A stretch of 64,000 nt of DNA from an uncultured Oscillospiraceae bacterium (GTDB lineage Bacteria; Bacillota; Clostridia; Oscillospirales; Oscillospiraceae). Positions within the stretch are counted from its first letter, which is position 1. Every line of letters starts with the position of its first letter. Position numbers and translations under genes: made by a program. Shown here one piece after another: positions 1-6,503 of the stretch. The DNA lies in assembly GCA_949841355.1 (NCBI GenBank), contig CATKZP010000007.1:62001-126000 (forward strand), given 5' to 3'. The notes beneath the pieces are model-generated. The model saw nothing but the letters and a program-made list of their open reading frames with translations, did not search any database and was not told the origin of the DNA.

Positions 1-234
1 ATCAATCCCCTGCTCCGCCAGGGCGCGGCACAGGCGGAACCGCGCTTTCGCGTCCTTGAGCCGCGCAGCGGTGGAATAGCCCGTGCGCTCAAATACTACG
101 CCGTCCATGGCGTCGCCGTCCGTACAGAACACGTTGGGTTTCCTTGCCTTGAGACGGCGGTAGAACAGCCCGCCAATGGTGGTCTTGCCCGCCCCAGCAA
201 GACCCGTAAAAAAATAAACAGTCCCTTTTTCCAT
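1..234 (-). CDS. APS-kinase-like P-loop kinase, 3' end cut by window
   Basis: Only the first 78 residues are inside the window. They begin MEKGTVYFFTGLAGAGKTT, in which GLAGAGKTT is a Walker A loop, followed by a CTDGDAMDG segment like the DGD loop of adenylylsulfate (APS) kinases, which make PAPS, the sulfate donor. The start at 234 follows a good GGAGGAATT ribosome site and lies 9 bases after the sulfotransferase-like gene, so the two are probably co-translated. That pairing is why APS kinase is preferred over other small-molecule P-loop kinases such as gluconate or nucleoside kinases. The canonical Arg after DGD is not obvious, so substrate is uncertain. Confidence 0.55.
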   Translation of the reverse strand, partial: MEKGTVYFFTGLAGAGKTTIGGLFYRRLKARKPNVFCTDGDAMDGVVFERTGYSTAARLKDAKARFRLCRALAEQGID

Positions 235-243
235 AATTCCTCC

Positions 244-2244
244 TTAATGATATAGCGGCCGGTTCAGCAGCGCCGGATCCAGCTCCAGTTTCGGCATCAT
301 CCGCAGCGGCTGGCCGTTTTTGTTGATGAAATACAGATTCCCCATCAGCCGCCTGGCCAGCTTCAGGCGCACCGTGTCATACTTCCCTTTGATTTTGGAA
401 ATGACTTCCTCCTGTGTGTCCTCATCCATCGCTTTTTTACCGCCGTCCTCTGCTACCTCGGCTTCGGAAAGGATATTGTTTTTCCAACTGAGGGAAATAA
501 ATTTGTTGATTTTGGTGAAGCCATCCACCCACTTTTCGATTTGTGCCTCATCCACCGGCCCGCCGTCGTAGTAGTGGAAGTCATAGCCGTAAAATTCATA
601 GGCGTCCCGCAGGCAGAACTCGATGAACGCCCGCTCCTCATCGGTGGCATAGTCGTCGTAGGTGCGGTAGACCGTGGCGGTGTCAAAGCCCACCACGTTG
701 CCCGCCGCCGTCTCCACGTCGTGGACGCCTTTCTCCGAGCAGTAGGTCATACTCTCGGTATAGGGGAGGTCCAGAAACGCCGCCAGGGCAGTGAAGGTGG
801 CCTTCGGGTTGGTCTTGCCGTCCTCAAAGCGTACCAGCACGCTGTCCTTATACAGCCGGTCTTCTGGGTCGATCATAAAGCTGCGGTTCAGGGCGCGATC
901 CATGGCCAAGTCACTGGCAACGGTGCGCTTCCCTCCCTCGGCATGAAGAAGGCTTCGCTTTTCGATCTGCCAGCGAAAGGTGGCGGCTTCACTGGTGGTG
1001 AAGCGGCGCAGGGGGGTAAATGTTTTGATATATTTGAACGCCTGGAATATTGGGGAACTGCGGATCCTGTCATATTGCTCGCACAGCAGAATAGTGCGGT
1101 CCCGTTCGCCGTGGGCCATGTCATAGTCGATATGGCTCAAGTGGGGTTGGAAAAACAGGGCGGGGGCAATGCGGGCAGCGTGGTCCAGTCCGCCCATAAA
1201 TGGGCCCTGGAGCATAAAAAGCATGACCAGAATATCTTTATCCGAGCGGTTCCCGTTCCAATAGCACTGCTGCGTCACTTCGTTATTAAAGTGCGGCAGG
1301 TTGCCTGCGGCGCGATACCTGTCCGCATCTTCAAACACCGCTTTGGCCTTTTGAATAGTTTCCTCCGTATAATCCAGCATGATGGAGGGGATGCAGATCA
1401 GATTTGGATGGTTGTCAAATACCTCGTTGAAGAAGTCGCCGCCGTTGTCGGAGGACAGCTGGGTGTGCCAGATCAACCGGTGAATGTCCCTCACGCCGAT
1501 GGACTTCACCGGATACTGGCTATAGTCGATGCCATACATCTCCTTGAAATCAATGGGGTAGCGGGAGATCTCCTCCCCAAACAGAAAGACAATTTTTTTG
1601 TCCTCCAACATACGGCGCATATTCAGCACCTGCAAATGGGCGCAGAACACCTCCCAGCTTGCGTAGTGAAGGTAAAGATGATTTTCCCGCCCGATATCCT
1701 CGCTGGGGCGGACGTTGTCAGCCAAGTATTCCAGCTCATACTGGGAATAAACATCCTTTGCCAGGATGGGATTGTCCAAGTTTTTGAAAAAGTTTCGGCT
1801 CACCACCGGGTGGTTGTAGTTCACATAGCTGCCAAACTCCCCCTTTTCCAGGTCAAAGGGCAGGTAGCCGTTGTCGTCAAAGGGATAAAAACGCAGGGGC
1901 AAGTCCTCAAATTTTGGGAAGTCCCGCCGGAATAAATAGGAATATTTGGCCAGCGCCGCGCAGTTTTTCTCATACCGGGACTTCATCAGCTTTACGTTGG
2001 GCTCAAAAAATGCCTGGGTCATAATGTCCAGGCACTCCTCCCGGAACTGTCCCTCATGATAGAGCTGGGTGAACTGGGTGTAGGCCACCTTGTAGTCCCC
2101 GTCCATGCGAAGCAGATAGACGGCGGCCTCCATCCGCTCCTCTGGGGTCAGCCCGCCCTGGTGAAGCGCCAGAACATAGGCGTTATTGGCGTCGTTGACA
2201 GCGTTCAGCTCCGCGCACCGGCGGGCAATGTCGATGGTCTGCAT
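244..2244 (-). CDS. Large sulfotransferase-like protein next to flagellin
   Basis: This 666-residue protein has no signal peptide or membrane segment. Residues about 258-283 (QLSSDNGGDFFNEVFDNHP) resemble the 5'-phosphosulfate loop region of sulfotransferases (SGTT..L..LLD.HP), although the usual RSGTT is degenerate. Residues about 468-492 (VLVRFEDGKTNP followed by a FLDLPY segment) match the typical V.RYEDL..DP...L..F.GLP block, and a KG motif follows near residue 506. The first 80 residues are helical and TPR-like. The neighbour downstream is an APS-kinase-like gene and the neighbour upstream is flagellin, so transfer of sulfate to a flagellin or surface glycan is a reasonable inference. 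The sequence alone does not prove the chemistry. Confidence 0.5.
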   Translation of the reverse strand: MQTIDIARRCAELNAVNDANNAYVLALHQGGLTPEERMEAAVYLLRMDGDYKVAYTQFTQLYHEGQFREECLDIMTQAFFEPNVKLMKSRYEKNCAALAKYSYLFRRDFPKFEDLPLRFYPFDDNGYLPFDLEKGEFGSYVNYNHPVVSRNFFKNLDNPILAKDVYSQYELEYLADNVRPSEDIGRENHLYLHYASWEVFCAHLQVLNMRRMLEDKKIVFLFGEEISRYPIDFKEMYGIDYSQYPVKSIGVRDIHRLIWHTQLSSDNGGDFFNEVFDNHPNLICIPSIMLDYTEETIQKAKAVFEDADRYRAAGNLPHFNNEVTQQCYWNGNRSDKDILVMLFMLQGPFMGGLDHAARIAPALFFQPHLSHIDYDMAHGERDRTILLCEQYDRIRSSPIFQAFKYIKTFTPLRRFTTSEAATFRWQIEKRSLLHAEGGKRTVASDLAMDRALNRSFMIDPEDRLYKDSVLVRFEDGKTNPKATFTALAAFLDLPYTESMTYCSEKGVHDVETAAGNVVGFDTATVYRTYDDYATDEERAFIEFCLRDAYEFYGYDFHYYDGGPVDEAQIEKWVDGFTKINKFISLSWKNNILSEAEVAEDGGKKAMDEDTQEEVISKIKGKYDTVRLKLARRLMGNLYFINKNGQPLRMMPKLELDPALLNRPLYH

Positions 2245-2276
2245 AGCGCGGTATCCTTTCCATATGTGAATTCATC

Positions 2277-2306
2277 AAAAAGGGGGCCGGGCAAAGCCCG
2301 GCCCCC
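2277..2306 (-). terminator. Rho-independent terminator after flagellin
   Basis: A perfect 11-bp stem (2282-2292 with 2296-2306, loop of 3) is followed on the minus strand by five T residues. It should end most flagellin transcripts before the sulfotransferase-like gene, which would then depend on read-through or its own promoter. The 171 bases between this hairpin and the flagellin stop hold nothing else I recognise. Confidence 0.85.
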
Positions 2307-2477
2307 GGTTGGGTCATGCGGTTTGTGCCAAAAACAACTCGCGTGGCGTTATCACGCTCCGATTGGCCGCGCGACGGGTCGCTTTCACTCCGACTCGGGC
2401 AAAACCCGCGCCGTTATGCAGCGCTGAGCTTTCGCCCTCGCTTCGCTCCAAGCTCCCCTGCGCGGCTATCGTCACGC

Positions 2478-4202
2478 TTACTGCAGCAGCTGCAGCACGC
2501 CCTGGGGAACCTGGTTGGCCTGAGCCAGCATGGCCTGAGCGGACTGGATCAGGATGTTGTTCTTGGTGTAGGCCATCATCTCCTCGGCCACGTCCACGTC
2601 GCGGATGGTAGACTCGGCGTCCTGGATGTTCTCGGTCATCACGGACAGGTTGTTGATGGTGTGGTCCAGACGGTTCTGGGTAGCGCCCAGAGTACCACGC
2701 ACGTCAGACACCTTGTTTATCGCCTTCTTAATCATATCGATGGCCTTGGTGGCGTCAGCCTGGTTGGCGACGCTCAGACCGGCGATGCCCAGGGAAGAGC
2801 AGTGCATATCGTCGATGTTCACCTGCAGCTGGTTGAAGGGGTCGGCGGTGTCGCCAATCTGCAGGGTCAGGGCCTTGCCGCCGCCTGCGGCCTTGGTGAA
2901 CTGCACCACGCTGTTGCCGGTCTTGAGGTTCTTCCAGGTGGCGTCGGTCTCATTGCCAGTGGTACCCTGGAGGTCCCAGGTCTTGTAGTCAGTCAGAGCG
3001 CCAGCCTTCTCGGTCAGGCGGACGGTGCCGTCCGTGCCGATGGTCTGGATGTGGAACTTATCGTCATTCTGCTGGGACAACACCTTGGCAGCCTCGGCGG
3101 CGATGCCCGTGGAACCCGCCTCAAACTTGCTCAGGTCAATGACGGTGCCGCCGGAGCCCTTGCCGTCGGCGCCCACCTTGAAGGTGTAGACGTTGCCGCC
3201 AATGGTGATGCTGGCGCCGTCCTTGATGTCGGCGTCGGTCAGCTTGAACTCGCCCTGGGCCAGCTTCTCTTTGCTGGCCGCGGCCACCGGCTTAGTCGCG
3301 TGGACGGCGAAGTCATGGCCGTTGTTGTGGCCCGTCGCATCGGCACCCAAATCCACATTGACGCTCAGGTCGGTGCCGTTGAAGGTCTCCACGTCGGCCG
3401 CGGTGGGATCGGCGCCGCCCTTGCCGGTACCGGTCAGGGTAAATACGCCACCAGCAAAGTTGAGGTTGAAATCAAGGCCGCCAAGGGTAACGCTGGTAGC
3501 GGCGGCGGAGAACGCGAAGGCAGCCGTCGTCAGGGTCGCGGCGGCATCGCTGGCAGTGCGGGCAGCAGCAAGTTTAATGGTGCCCAAGGTCACGCCGGCG
3601 ACAGTTATGGTCGCAAGGACAGTATTCGCGGCGATACTTCCGGCAGCCACGTCGATCTTCAGGTCGCTCATGTCGATTCCATACGTGCCCTTTTCCGCAG
3701 TCTGACCGTTGCCGCGCAGACCGTCGGCCACGGCGGTGACGGTCATGTCGGCGGGAGCGGCGGCCCCGGCGTTCGCGCTCATAGAGCCGTCCAGCAGCTT
3801 GATGCCGTTGAAGTTGGAGGAGTCAGCGATGCGGTTGATTTCGTCCCGCAGCTGCTCAACTTCCTTCTGCAGCTGGGCGCGGTCGGTGCTGTCCTCGTAG
3901 GTGCCGTTGGCGGACTGGGTGGCCAGCTCCACCATACGGTTGAGCATGTCGTGAACCTCAGTCAGAGCGCCCTCGGCGGTCTGCACCAGGGAGATGCCGT
4001 CCTTGGCGTTCTTCTGAGCGGTCTCCAGGCCGGTGATCTGAGCACGCATCTTCTCGGAAATGGCCAGACCGGCGGCGTCGTCACCGGCGCGGTTGATCCT
4101 GTAACCAGAGGAGAGCTTCTCCAGGTTCTTCTTCATGGCGGAGACGTTGTTGGTGTAGTTCCGGTAGGCATTCATAGCCATAATATTGTGCTGAATACGC
4201 AT
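2478..4202 (-). CDS. fliC: Flagellin with long variable central domain
   Basis: This 574-residue protein is the flagellar filament subunit, exported by the flagellar type III apparatus. The N-terminal 140 residues (starting MRIQHNIMAMNAYRN, with KLSSGYRINRAGDDAAGLAI) and the C-terminal 90 residues (ending AMLAQANQVPQGVLQLLQ) are the conserved D0/D1 coiled coils. Between them lie about 330 residues of Ala/Gly/Thr-rich D2/D3 surface sequence, longer than in Bacillus Hag (about 300 residues in total). The start follows an AAAAGGAG ribosome site. The gene lies 155 bases after csrA on the same strand and ends at a strong terminator. Confidence 0.97.
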   Translation of the reverse strand: MRIQHNIMAMNAYRNYTNNVSAMKKNLEKLSSGYRINRAGDDAAGLAISEKMRAQITGLETAQKNAKDGISLVQTAEGALTEVHDMLNRMVELATQSANGTYEDSTDRAQLQKEVEQLRDEINRIADSSNFNGIKLLDGSMSANAGAAAPADMTVTAVADGLRGNGQTAEKGTYGIDMSDLKIDVAAGSIAANTVLATITVAGVTLGTIKLAAARTASDAAATLTTAAFAFSAAATSVTLGGLDFNLNFAGGVFTLTGTGKGGADPTAADVETFNGTDLSVNVDLGADATGHNNGHDFAVHATKPVAAASKEKLAQGEFKLTDADIKDGASITIGGNVYTFKVGADGKGSGGTVIDLSKFEAGSTGIAAEAAKVLSQQNDDKFHIQTIGTDGTVRLTEKAGALTDYKTWDLQGTTGNETDATWKNLKTGNSVVQFTKAAGGGKALTLQIGDTADPFNQLQVNIDDMHCSSLGIAGLSVANQADATKAIDMIKKAINKVSDVRGTLGATQNRLDHTINNLSVMTENIQDAESTIRDVDVAEEMMAYTKNNILIQSAQAMLAQANQVPQGVLQLLQ

Positions 4203-4245
4203 TGAAATAAACTCCTTTTAAAAATTATTTTGTGCGCTTTGGCCT

Positions 4246-4257
4246 TCCATTGCCTCC
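4246..4257 (-). promoter_or_regulatory. GGA motifs in flagellin leader, candidate CsrA sites
   Basis: The csrA-fliC intergenic RNA carries GGA triplets at 4257-4255 and 4248-4246, and a further one in the ribosome site at 4215-4213. CsrA dimers bind paired GGA motifs, and in Bacillus the flagellin leader is a known CsrA target. The pairing and the location beside csrA suggest the same control here; this is inference. Confidence 0.35.
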
Positions 4258-4323
4258 GCGCATAGAACTTCCGGCCCGACTGAGCGGCCTTGGCCTTGGC
4301 CGCGCGGTCCGTCCGGCGCTGGG

Positions 4324-4352
4324 ATTATATTTCAACCGGCCCGGAACCGGTT
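4324..4352 (-). promoter_or_regulatory. Possible internal flagellin promoter with dyad
   Basis: On the minus strand a TATAAT hexamer (4329-4324) lies just downstream of an AACCGG/CCGGTT dyad (4334-4339 and 4347-4352). No convincing -35 element is present, so this may be a weak or activated internal promoter, or chance. Confidence 0.25.
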
Positions 4353-4357
4353 AAAAC

Positions 4358-4579
4358 CTAAATGGGGTTGTCGGTCTTGTGGCCCTTTGGGGGAACCTGG
4401 GCCAGCTTTGCCGGAGGCTTTGCGCCTTCCCGCTCCCGCACCGCGCCGCGCACGACGGGGATTTCCCTGGGCGCGTCGATGGCGAGGTAGGCCCGCCCGC
4501 TTTCCGCGCGGTACACCTGCACCACCACATTCTCCCCGATGGTAAGGTACTCGCCGGGGGCGAGGGACAGCTTCAGCAT
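4358..4579 (-). CDS. csrA: Divergent CsrA-family RNA-binding regulator
   Basis: The 73-residue protein starts MLKLSLAPGEYLTIGENVVV and continues with YLAIDAPREIPVVRGAV, which is the CsrA beta-sheet fold with the invariant IGENV and AP.E..V.R blocks. Leu4 and the Arg of VVRG, both used for RNA contact, are kept, but the usual Arg-Lys pair after residue 5 (LTRKxGE) is replaced by LAP. CsrA represses flagellin translation in Bacillus. The gene sits between the resolvase-like gene (18 bases upstream) and flagellin and has a strong GAGGAGG ribosome site. No fliW partner is in this window. Confidence 0.8.
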   Translation of the reverse strand: MLKLSLAPGEYLTIGENVVVQVYRAESGRAYLAIDAPREIPVVRGAVREREGAKPPAKLAQVPPKGHKTDNPI

Positions 4580-4597
4580 GAAAAACCTCCTCAGCGG

Positions 4598-5011
4598 TCA
4601 CACTGCGCGGCTTTCCGACTGCTGCTCCCGGCGCAGAGCGATATTATAGAACGTCCCACGAGCCATATCACAGGCTTCCGCCGCTTTTTTGAGGGAAATC
4701 CGTCCCTCACGCCACGCCTGGTGGAGCTCGTCGAAATTATCCGGCACCGGCCTGGCCGTCCGTCCGAAGCGAACGCCTCGGGCTTTGGCGGCGGCGATGC
4801 CCTCCGCCTGCTTCTGGCGGCGGTCCTCCCTGCGCTGCTGCTCCGCCAGCTCAAAGAACAGCTCAGACACAAAATCGCTGAGCAGCGCCCTGCCGCTGGC
4901 TGCGTCCACAGCGGACAGACTGGCGGCAATATCCTGCGCCAGCATTTTCAGCTCAGCCTGCAAGCGCTCCTCGTCGGGATTTTGGATTGTGCGGTTCTGC
5001 TCTGCCAGCAT
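4598..5011 (-). CDS. Resolvase-derived HTH protein lacking catalytic domain
   Basis: Residues about 66-137 (RQKQAEGIAAAKARGVRFGR, then W..GRISLKKAAEACDMARGTFY) match the C-terminal arm and helix-turn-helix of serine resolvases and invertases. The catalytic domain with its nucleophilic Ser is absent: the 137-residue frame begins with a helical region of unrelated sequence, and only 60 bases separate its start from the inverted repeat upstream. It is the first gene after the predicted invertible sigma-28 promoter and precedes csrA and fliC. It may act as a DNA-binding regulator or accessory factor at the switch. It cannot itself catalyse serine recombination as far as can be seen. Confidence 0.7.
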   Translation of the reverse strand: MLAEQNRTIQNPDEERLQAELKMLAQDIAASLSAVDAASGRALLSDFVSELFFELAEQQRREDRRQKQAEGIAAAKARGVRFGRTARPVPDNFDELHQAWREGRISLKKAAEACDMARGTFYNIALRREQQSESRAV

Positions 5012-5061
5012 GGCTGATCTCCTTCACGCTGTCCTTGATGTTTGCGCCGCGCGGCCAGGCT

Positions 5062-5100
5062 GTTCAAAAAGTATAGGTTCTGCGCACCGATTTTTTGAAC
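5062..5100. repeat. 9-bp dyad surrounding left inverted repeat
   Basis: GTTCAAAAA (5062-5070) and TTTTTGAAC (5092-5100) are a perfect dyad enclosing the left switch repeat. One arm is outside the putative invertible segment and the other inside it, so the dyad would exist only in the present orientation and would form a hairpin in the leader of the ON transcript. Confidence 0.5.
5073..5088 (+). repeat. Left inverted repeat of the switch
   Basis: ATAGGTTCTGCGCACC, matching base for base the reverse complement of 5186-5201. Confidence 0.95.
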
Positions 5101-5123
5101 CTTCCGTGTGGCCGTTCAATTAC

Positions 5124-5151
5124 TTATTCGGCAGGTTTTTAAAAAAGTTTA
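5124..5151 (-). promoter_or_regulatory. Sigma-28/sigma-D flagellar promoter
   Basis: On the minus strand TAAA (5151-5148) is followed after 15 bases by GCCGAATAA (5132-5124), close to the sigma-D consensus TAAA-N15-GCCGATAT. It would start transcription near 5115, giving a leader of about 100 bases before the resolvase-like gene, and it lies wholly inside the candidate invertible segment. Confidence 0.75.
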
Positions 5152-5185
5152 GCCCATATGAGAAAAATTTTTAACTCCGACCATG

Positions 5186-5201
5186 GGTGCGCAGAACCTA
5201 T
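5186..5201 (-). repeat. Right inverted repeat of the switch
   Basis: The exact inverted copy of 5073-5088. The flanking bases outside both repeats do not match, which sets the repeat length at 16 bp. Confidence 0.95.
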
Positions 5202-5237
5202 GGAATTTGCACATCTCTTTCATGTGAAATAGGTATT

Positions 5238-5273
5238 AAAAAGCCTGCTGAACTGGTTTCAGCAGGCTTTTTT
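5238..5273. terminator. Bidirectional terminator beside the switch
   Basis: A 10-bp GC-rich stem, GCCTGCTGAA (5243-5252) with TTCAGCAGGC (5258-5267), is flanked by A5 on one side and T6 on the other. It insulates the spore-protein gene from the switch and would stop transcripts if the promoter were inverted. Confidence 0.9.
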
Positions 5274-5328
5274 CTTCGGCGTAATGCACACCCTTGAGTC
5301 CGCCGGCAGAGGCCTTTAAAAAGGTAAA

Positions 5329-5361
5329 CGGAGGGCCGCCCGGCGGGCGGTCCTCCGTTTT
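5329..5361. terminator. Terminator after the spore protein gene
   Basis: A 13-bp stem with one mismatch (5329-5341 with 5345-5357) is followed by T4 on the plus strand and by a TTT run on the minus strand. It lies 30 bases past the stop codon of the spore-protein gene. Confidence 0.75.
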
Positions 5362-5392
5362 GTGTGAATTGTTCCGGTCTGGCCGGGAAACC

Positions 5393-5596
5393 TTACTTCA
5401 GGCCGTTCTCGTAGGCCTCGATCATCTTCTTGACCATCTGGCCGCCCACGGAGCCAGCCTGCTTGCTGGTCAGATCGCCGTTATAGCCCTGCTTCAGGTT
5501 GACGCCCACCTCGTTGGCCGCCTCCATCTTGAACTTGTCCATAGCCTCGCGGGCGCCGGGGACCACCAGACGGTTAGAATTGTTGGTGTTAGACAT
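5393..5596 (-). CDS. Alpha/beta-type small acid-soluble spore protein
   Basis: The 67-residue protein (RLVVPGAREAMDKFKMEAAN, then EVGVNL, and GGQMVKKMIEAYENGL near the end) is an alpha/beta SASP, which coats and protects spore DNA and is degraded by the GPR protease at germination. The KMEAANEVG segment corresponds to the GPR cleavage region. The gene is monocistronic, with its own terminator and a sigma-G-like promoter, and has a good AAAAGGAG ribosome site. It shows that the organism can form spores. Confidence 0.95.
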   Translation of the reverse strand: MSNTNNSNRLVVPGAREAMDKFKMEAANEVGVNLKQGYNGDLTSKQAGSVGGQMVKKMIEAYENGLK

Positions 5597-5647
5597 ATCC
5601 TTATTCTCCTTTTTGAATCTTTGTTTGTCGGATCAGGAATCCGAGCA

Positions 5648-5676
5648 TAGTTTGAGCCGTCCCGGTTTTTATATGC
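5648..5676 (-). promoter_or_regulatory. Sigma-G-like forespore promoter
   Basis: On the minus strand GCATA (5676-5672) and CAAACTA (5654-5648) are separated by 17 bases, near the sigma-G consensus GNATR-N17/18-CATNNTA. This fits forespore-specific expression of the SASP gene. Confidence 0.6.
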
Positions 5677-5714
5677 GGTCCCCCCGCTGGTAAGTTTAGG
5701 CTTGCGCCTGCCCT

Positions 5715-6188
5715 CTACTTTCCGTTCTCCTCCGCGTCGTCCAGCCGCGCCCGCCGCCGCTTATAAACCGCTCGGGCCGCCTCCAGCACCCCAAAACACA
5801 CTCCGCACGCGGCGGCCATGGCCAGCGCAATCCTCCCCGCCAGCTCGGGAGAGAGAGGCTTGTGTAGCACCGCGAACGCCCTCACCGCGAAAACGCCGCC
5901 CAGCGCCAGCCCGGCGATCACGCTGCACACGGCGTTTGTTTTCATCGACGGCCTGTAGCTGCGCGCCCACAGCCCGTTTTTCAGGCAGAGCACCATAATC
6001 CAACCGCCGGCGATGACCAGCACCGCCAGCTCTCCCACAATCTCCCGGAAGCCGGTCCCCGCCAGCGCCTGCGCCGCCACTGCGGCGCACAGCGCCCAAA
6101 AGGTGATCCAAAACCCGTGCTCCTCCAGCCGGAGCAGCTGAAGCTCCTGCATTTCGTCCATTCTATTTTCTGCTTTTTTACTGTTCAT
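5715..6188 (-). CDS. Four-helix membrane protein paired with XRE regulator
   Basis: The 157-residue protein begins MNSKKAENRMDEMQELQLLR and has four likely membrane helices (about residues 27-45, 50-70, 87-107 and 120-140). It resembles the uncharacterised DUF6773-type proteins that travel with small XRE regulators in Firmicutes. The ATG at 6188 overlaps the end of the regulator gene by 11 bases and has an AGGAGG ribosome site, so the pair is translationally coupled. Function is unknown. Confidence 0.6.
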   Translation of the reverse strand: MNSKKAENRMDEMQELQLLRLEEHGFWITFWALCAAVAAQALAGTGFREIVGELAVLVIAGGWIMVLCLKNGLWARSYRPSMKTNAVCSVIAGLALGGVFAVRAFAVLHKPLSPELAGRIALAMAAACGVCFGVLEAARAVYKRRRARLDDAEENGK

Positions 6189-6390
6189 TATAATCCTCCT
6201 CACCGAATAACTCGTCCAAAGTTTTTCCGAGCACCCTGCAAATGGCGCGGCAGAGCTTGATAGTGGGGTTATAGTTCCCCTGCTCTATGGCGTTCATGGT
6301 CTGCCTTGACACGCCGACGGCCTCCGCCAGCGCTTTTTGCGTCATGTCCAATTCCGCCCTTGCCGCTTTGATTTTGACATTTCGGCCCAT
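6178..6390 (-). CDS. Small XRE-family transcriptional regulator
   Basis: The 70-residue protein is essentially one Cro/C1-type helix-turn-helix (AARAELDMTQKALAEAVGVS, then RQTMNAIEQGNYNPTIKL) with the DELFGEED tail typical of the short regulators that precede a membrane protein gene. The start at 6390 follows a GGAGG ribosome site with seven bases of spacing. It probably represses its own two-gene operon; the AT-rich stretch 6395-6450 upstream likely holds the promoter. Confidence 0.85.
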   Translation of the reverse strand: MGRNVKIKAARAELDMTQKALAEAVGVSRQTMNAIEQGNYNPTIKLCRAICRVLGKTLDELFGEEDYNEQ

Positions 6391-6461
6391 ACCGACCACC
6401 TCCACTATCAGGTTATCATATACTTTAATTTTTGTCGAGTATATATTACATATCAAGGCAA

Positions 6462-6497
6462 ATAAAAAAGGACCCGCGCCGGTGCCGGGCGGGCCCC
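6462..6497 (-). terminator. Terminator after glutaminase
   Basis: On the minus strand GGGCCCGC (6496-6489) pairs with GCGGGTCC (6477-6470), with one G-U pair, and is followed by a T6 run. It lies just past the glutaminase stop codon. Confidence 0.75.
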
Positions 6498-6503
6498 ACC
6501 TTT

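Larger units (their letters stand above)
5073..5201. other. Candidate invertible promoter (flagellar phase switch)
   Basis: A 129-bp unit is bounded by perfect inverted repeats: ATAGGTTCTGCGCACC at 5073-5088 and its exact complement at 5186-5201. The 97-bp interior carries a sigma-28-type promoter directed at the resolvase-like/csrA/fliC genes. A strong terminator lies just beyond the right repeat and would block the promoter in the opposite orientation. The layout resembles known flagellar switches such as that of Clostridioides difficile. Inversion itself is inferred; the recombinase is not identified. Confidence 0.65.

Noticed and set aside
541-1935. Long plus-strand frame opposite the sulfotransferase-like gene
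   Set aside because: No recognisable domain or ribosome site; the minus-strand frame has family motifs and operon context.
5089-5185. Treating the inverted repeats at 5073 and 5186 as an ordinary transcription terminator
   Set aside because: The arms are 97 bp apart, have no adjacent T tract and enclose a promoter; separate compact terminators are present nearby.
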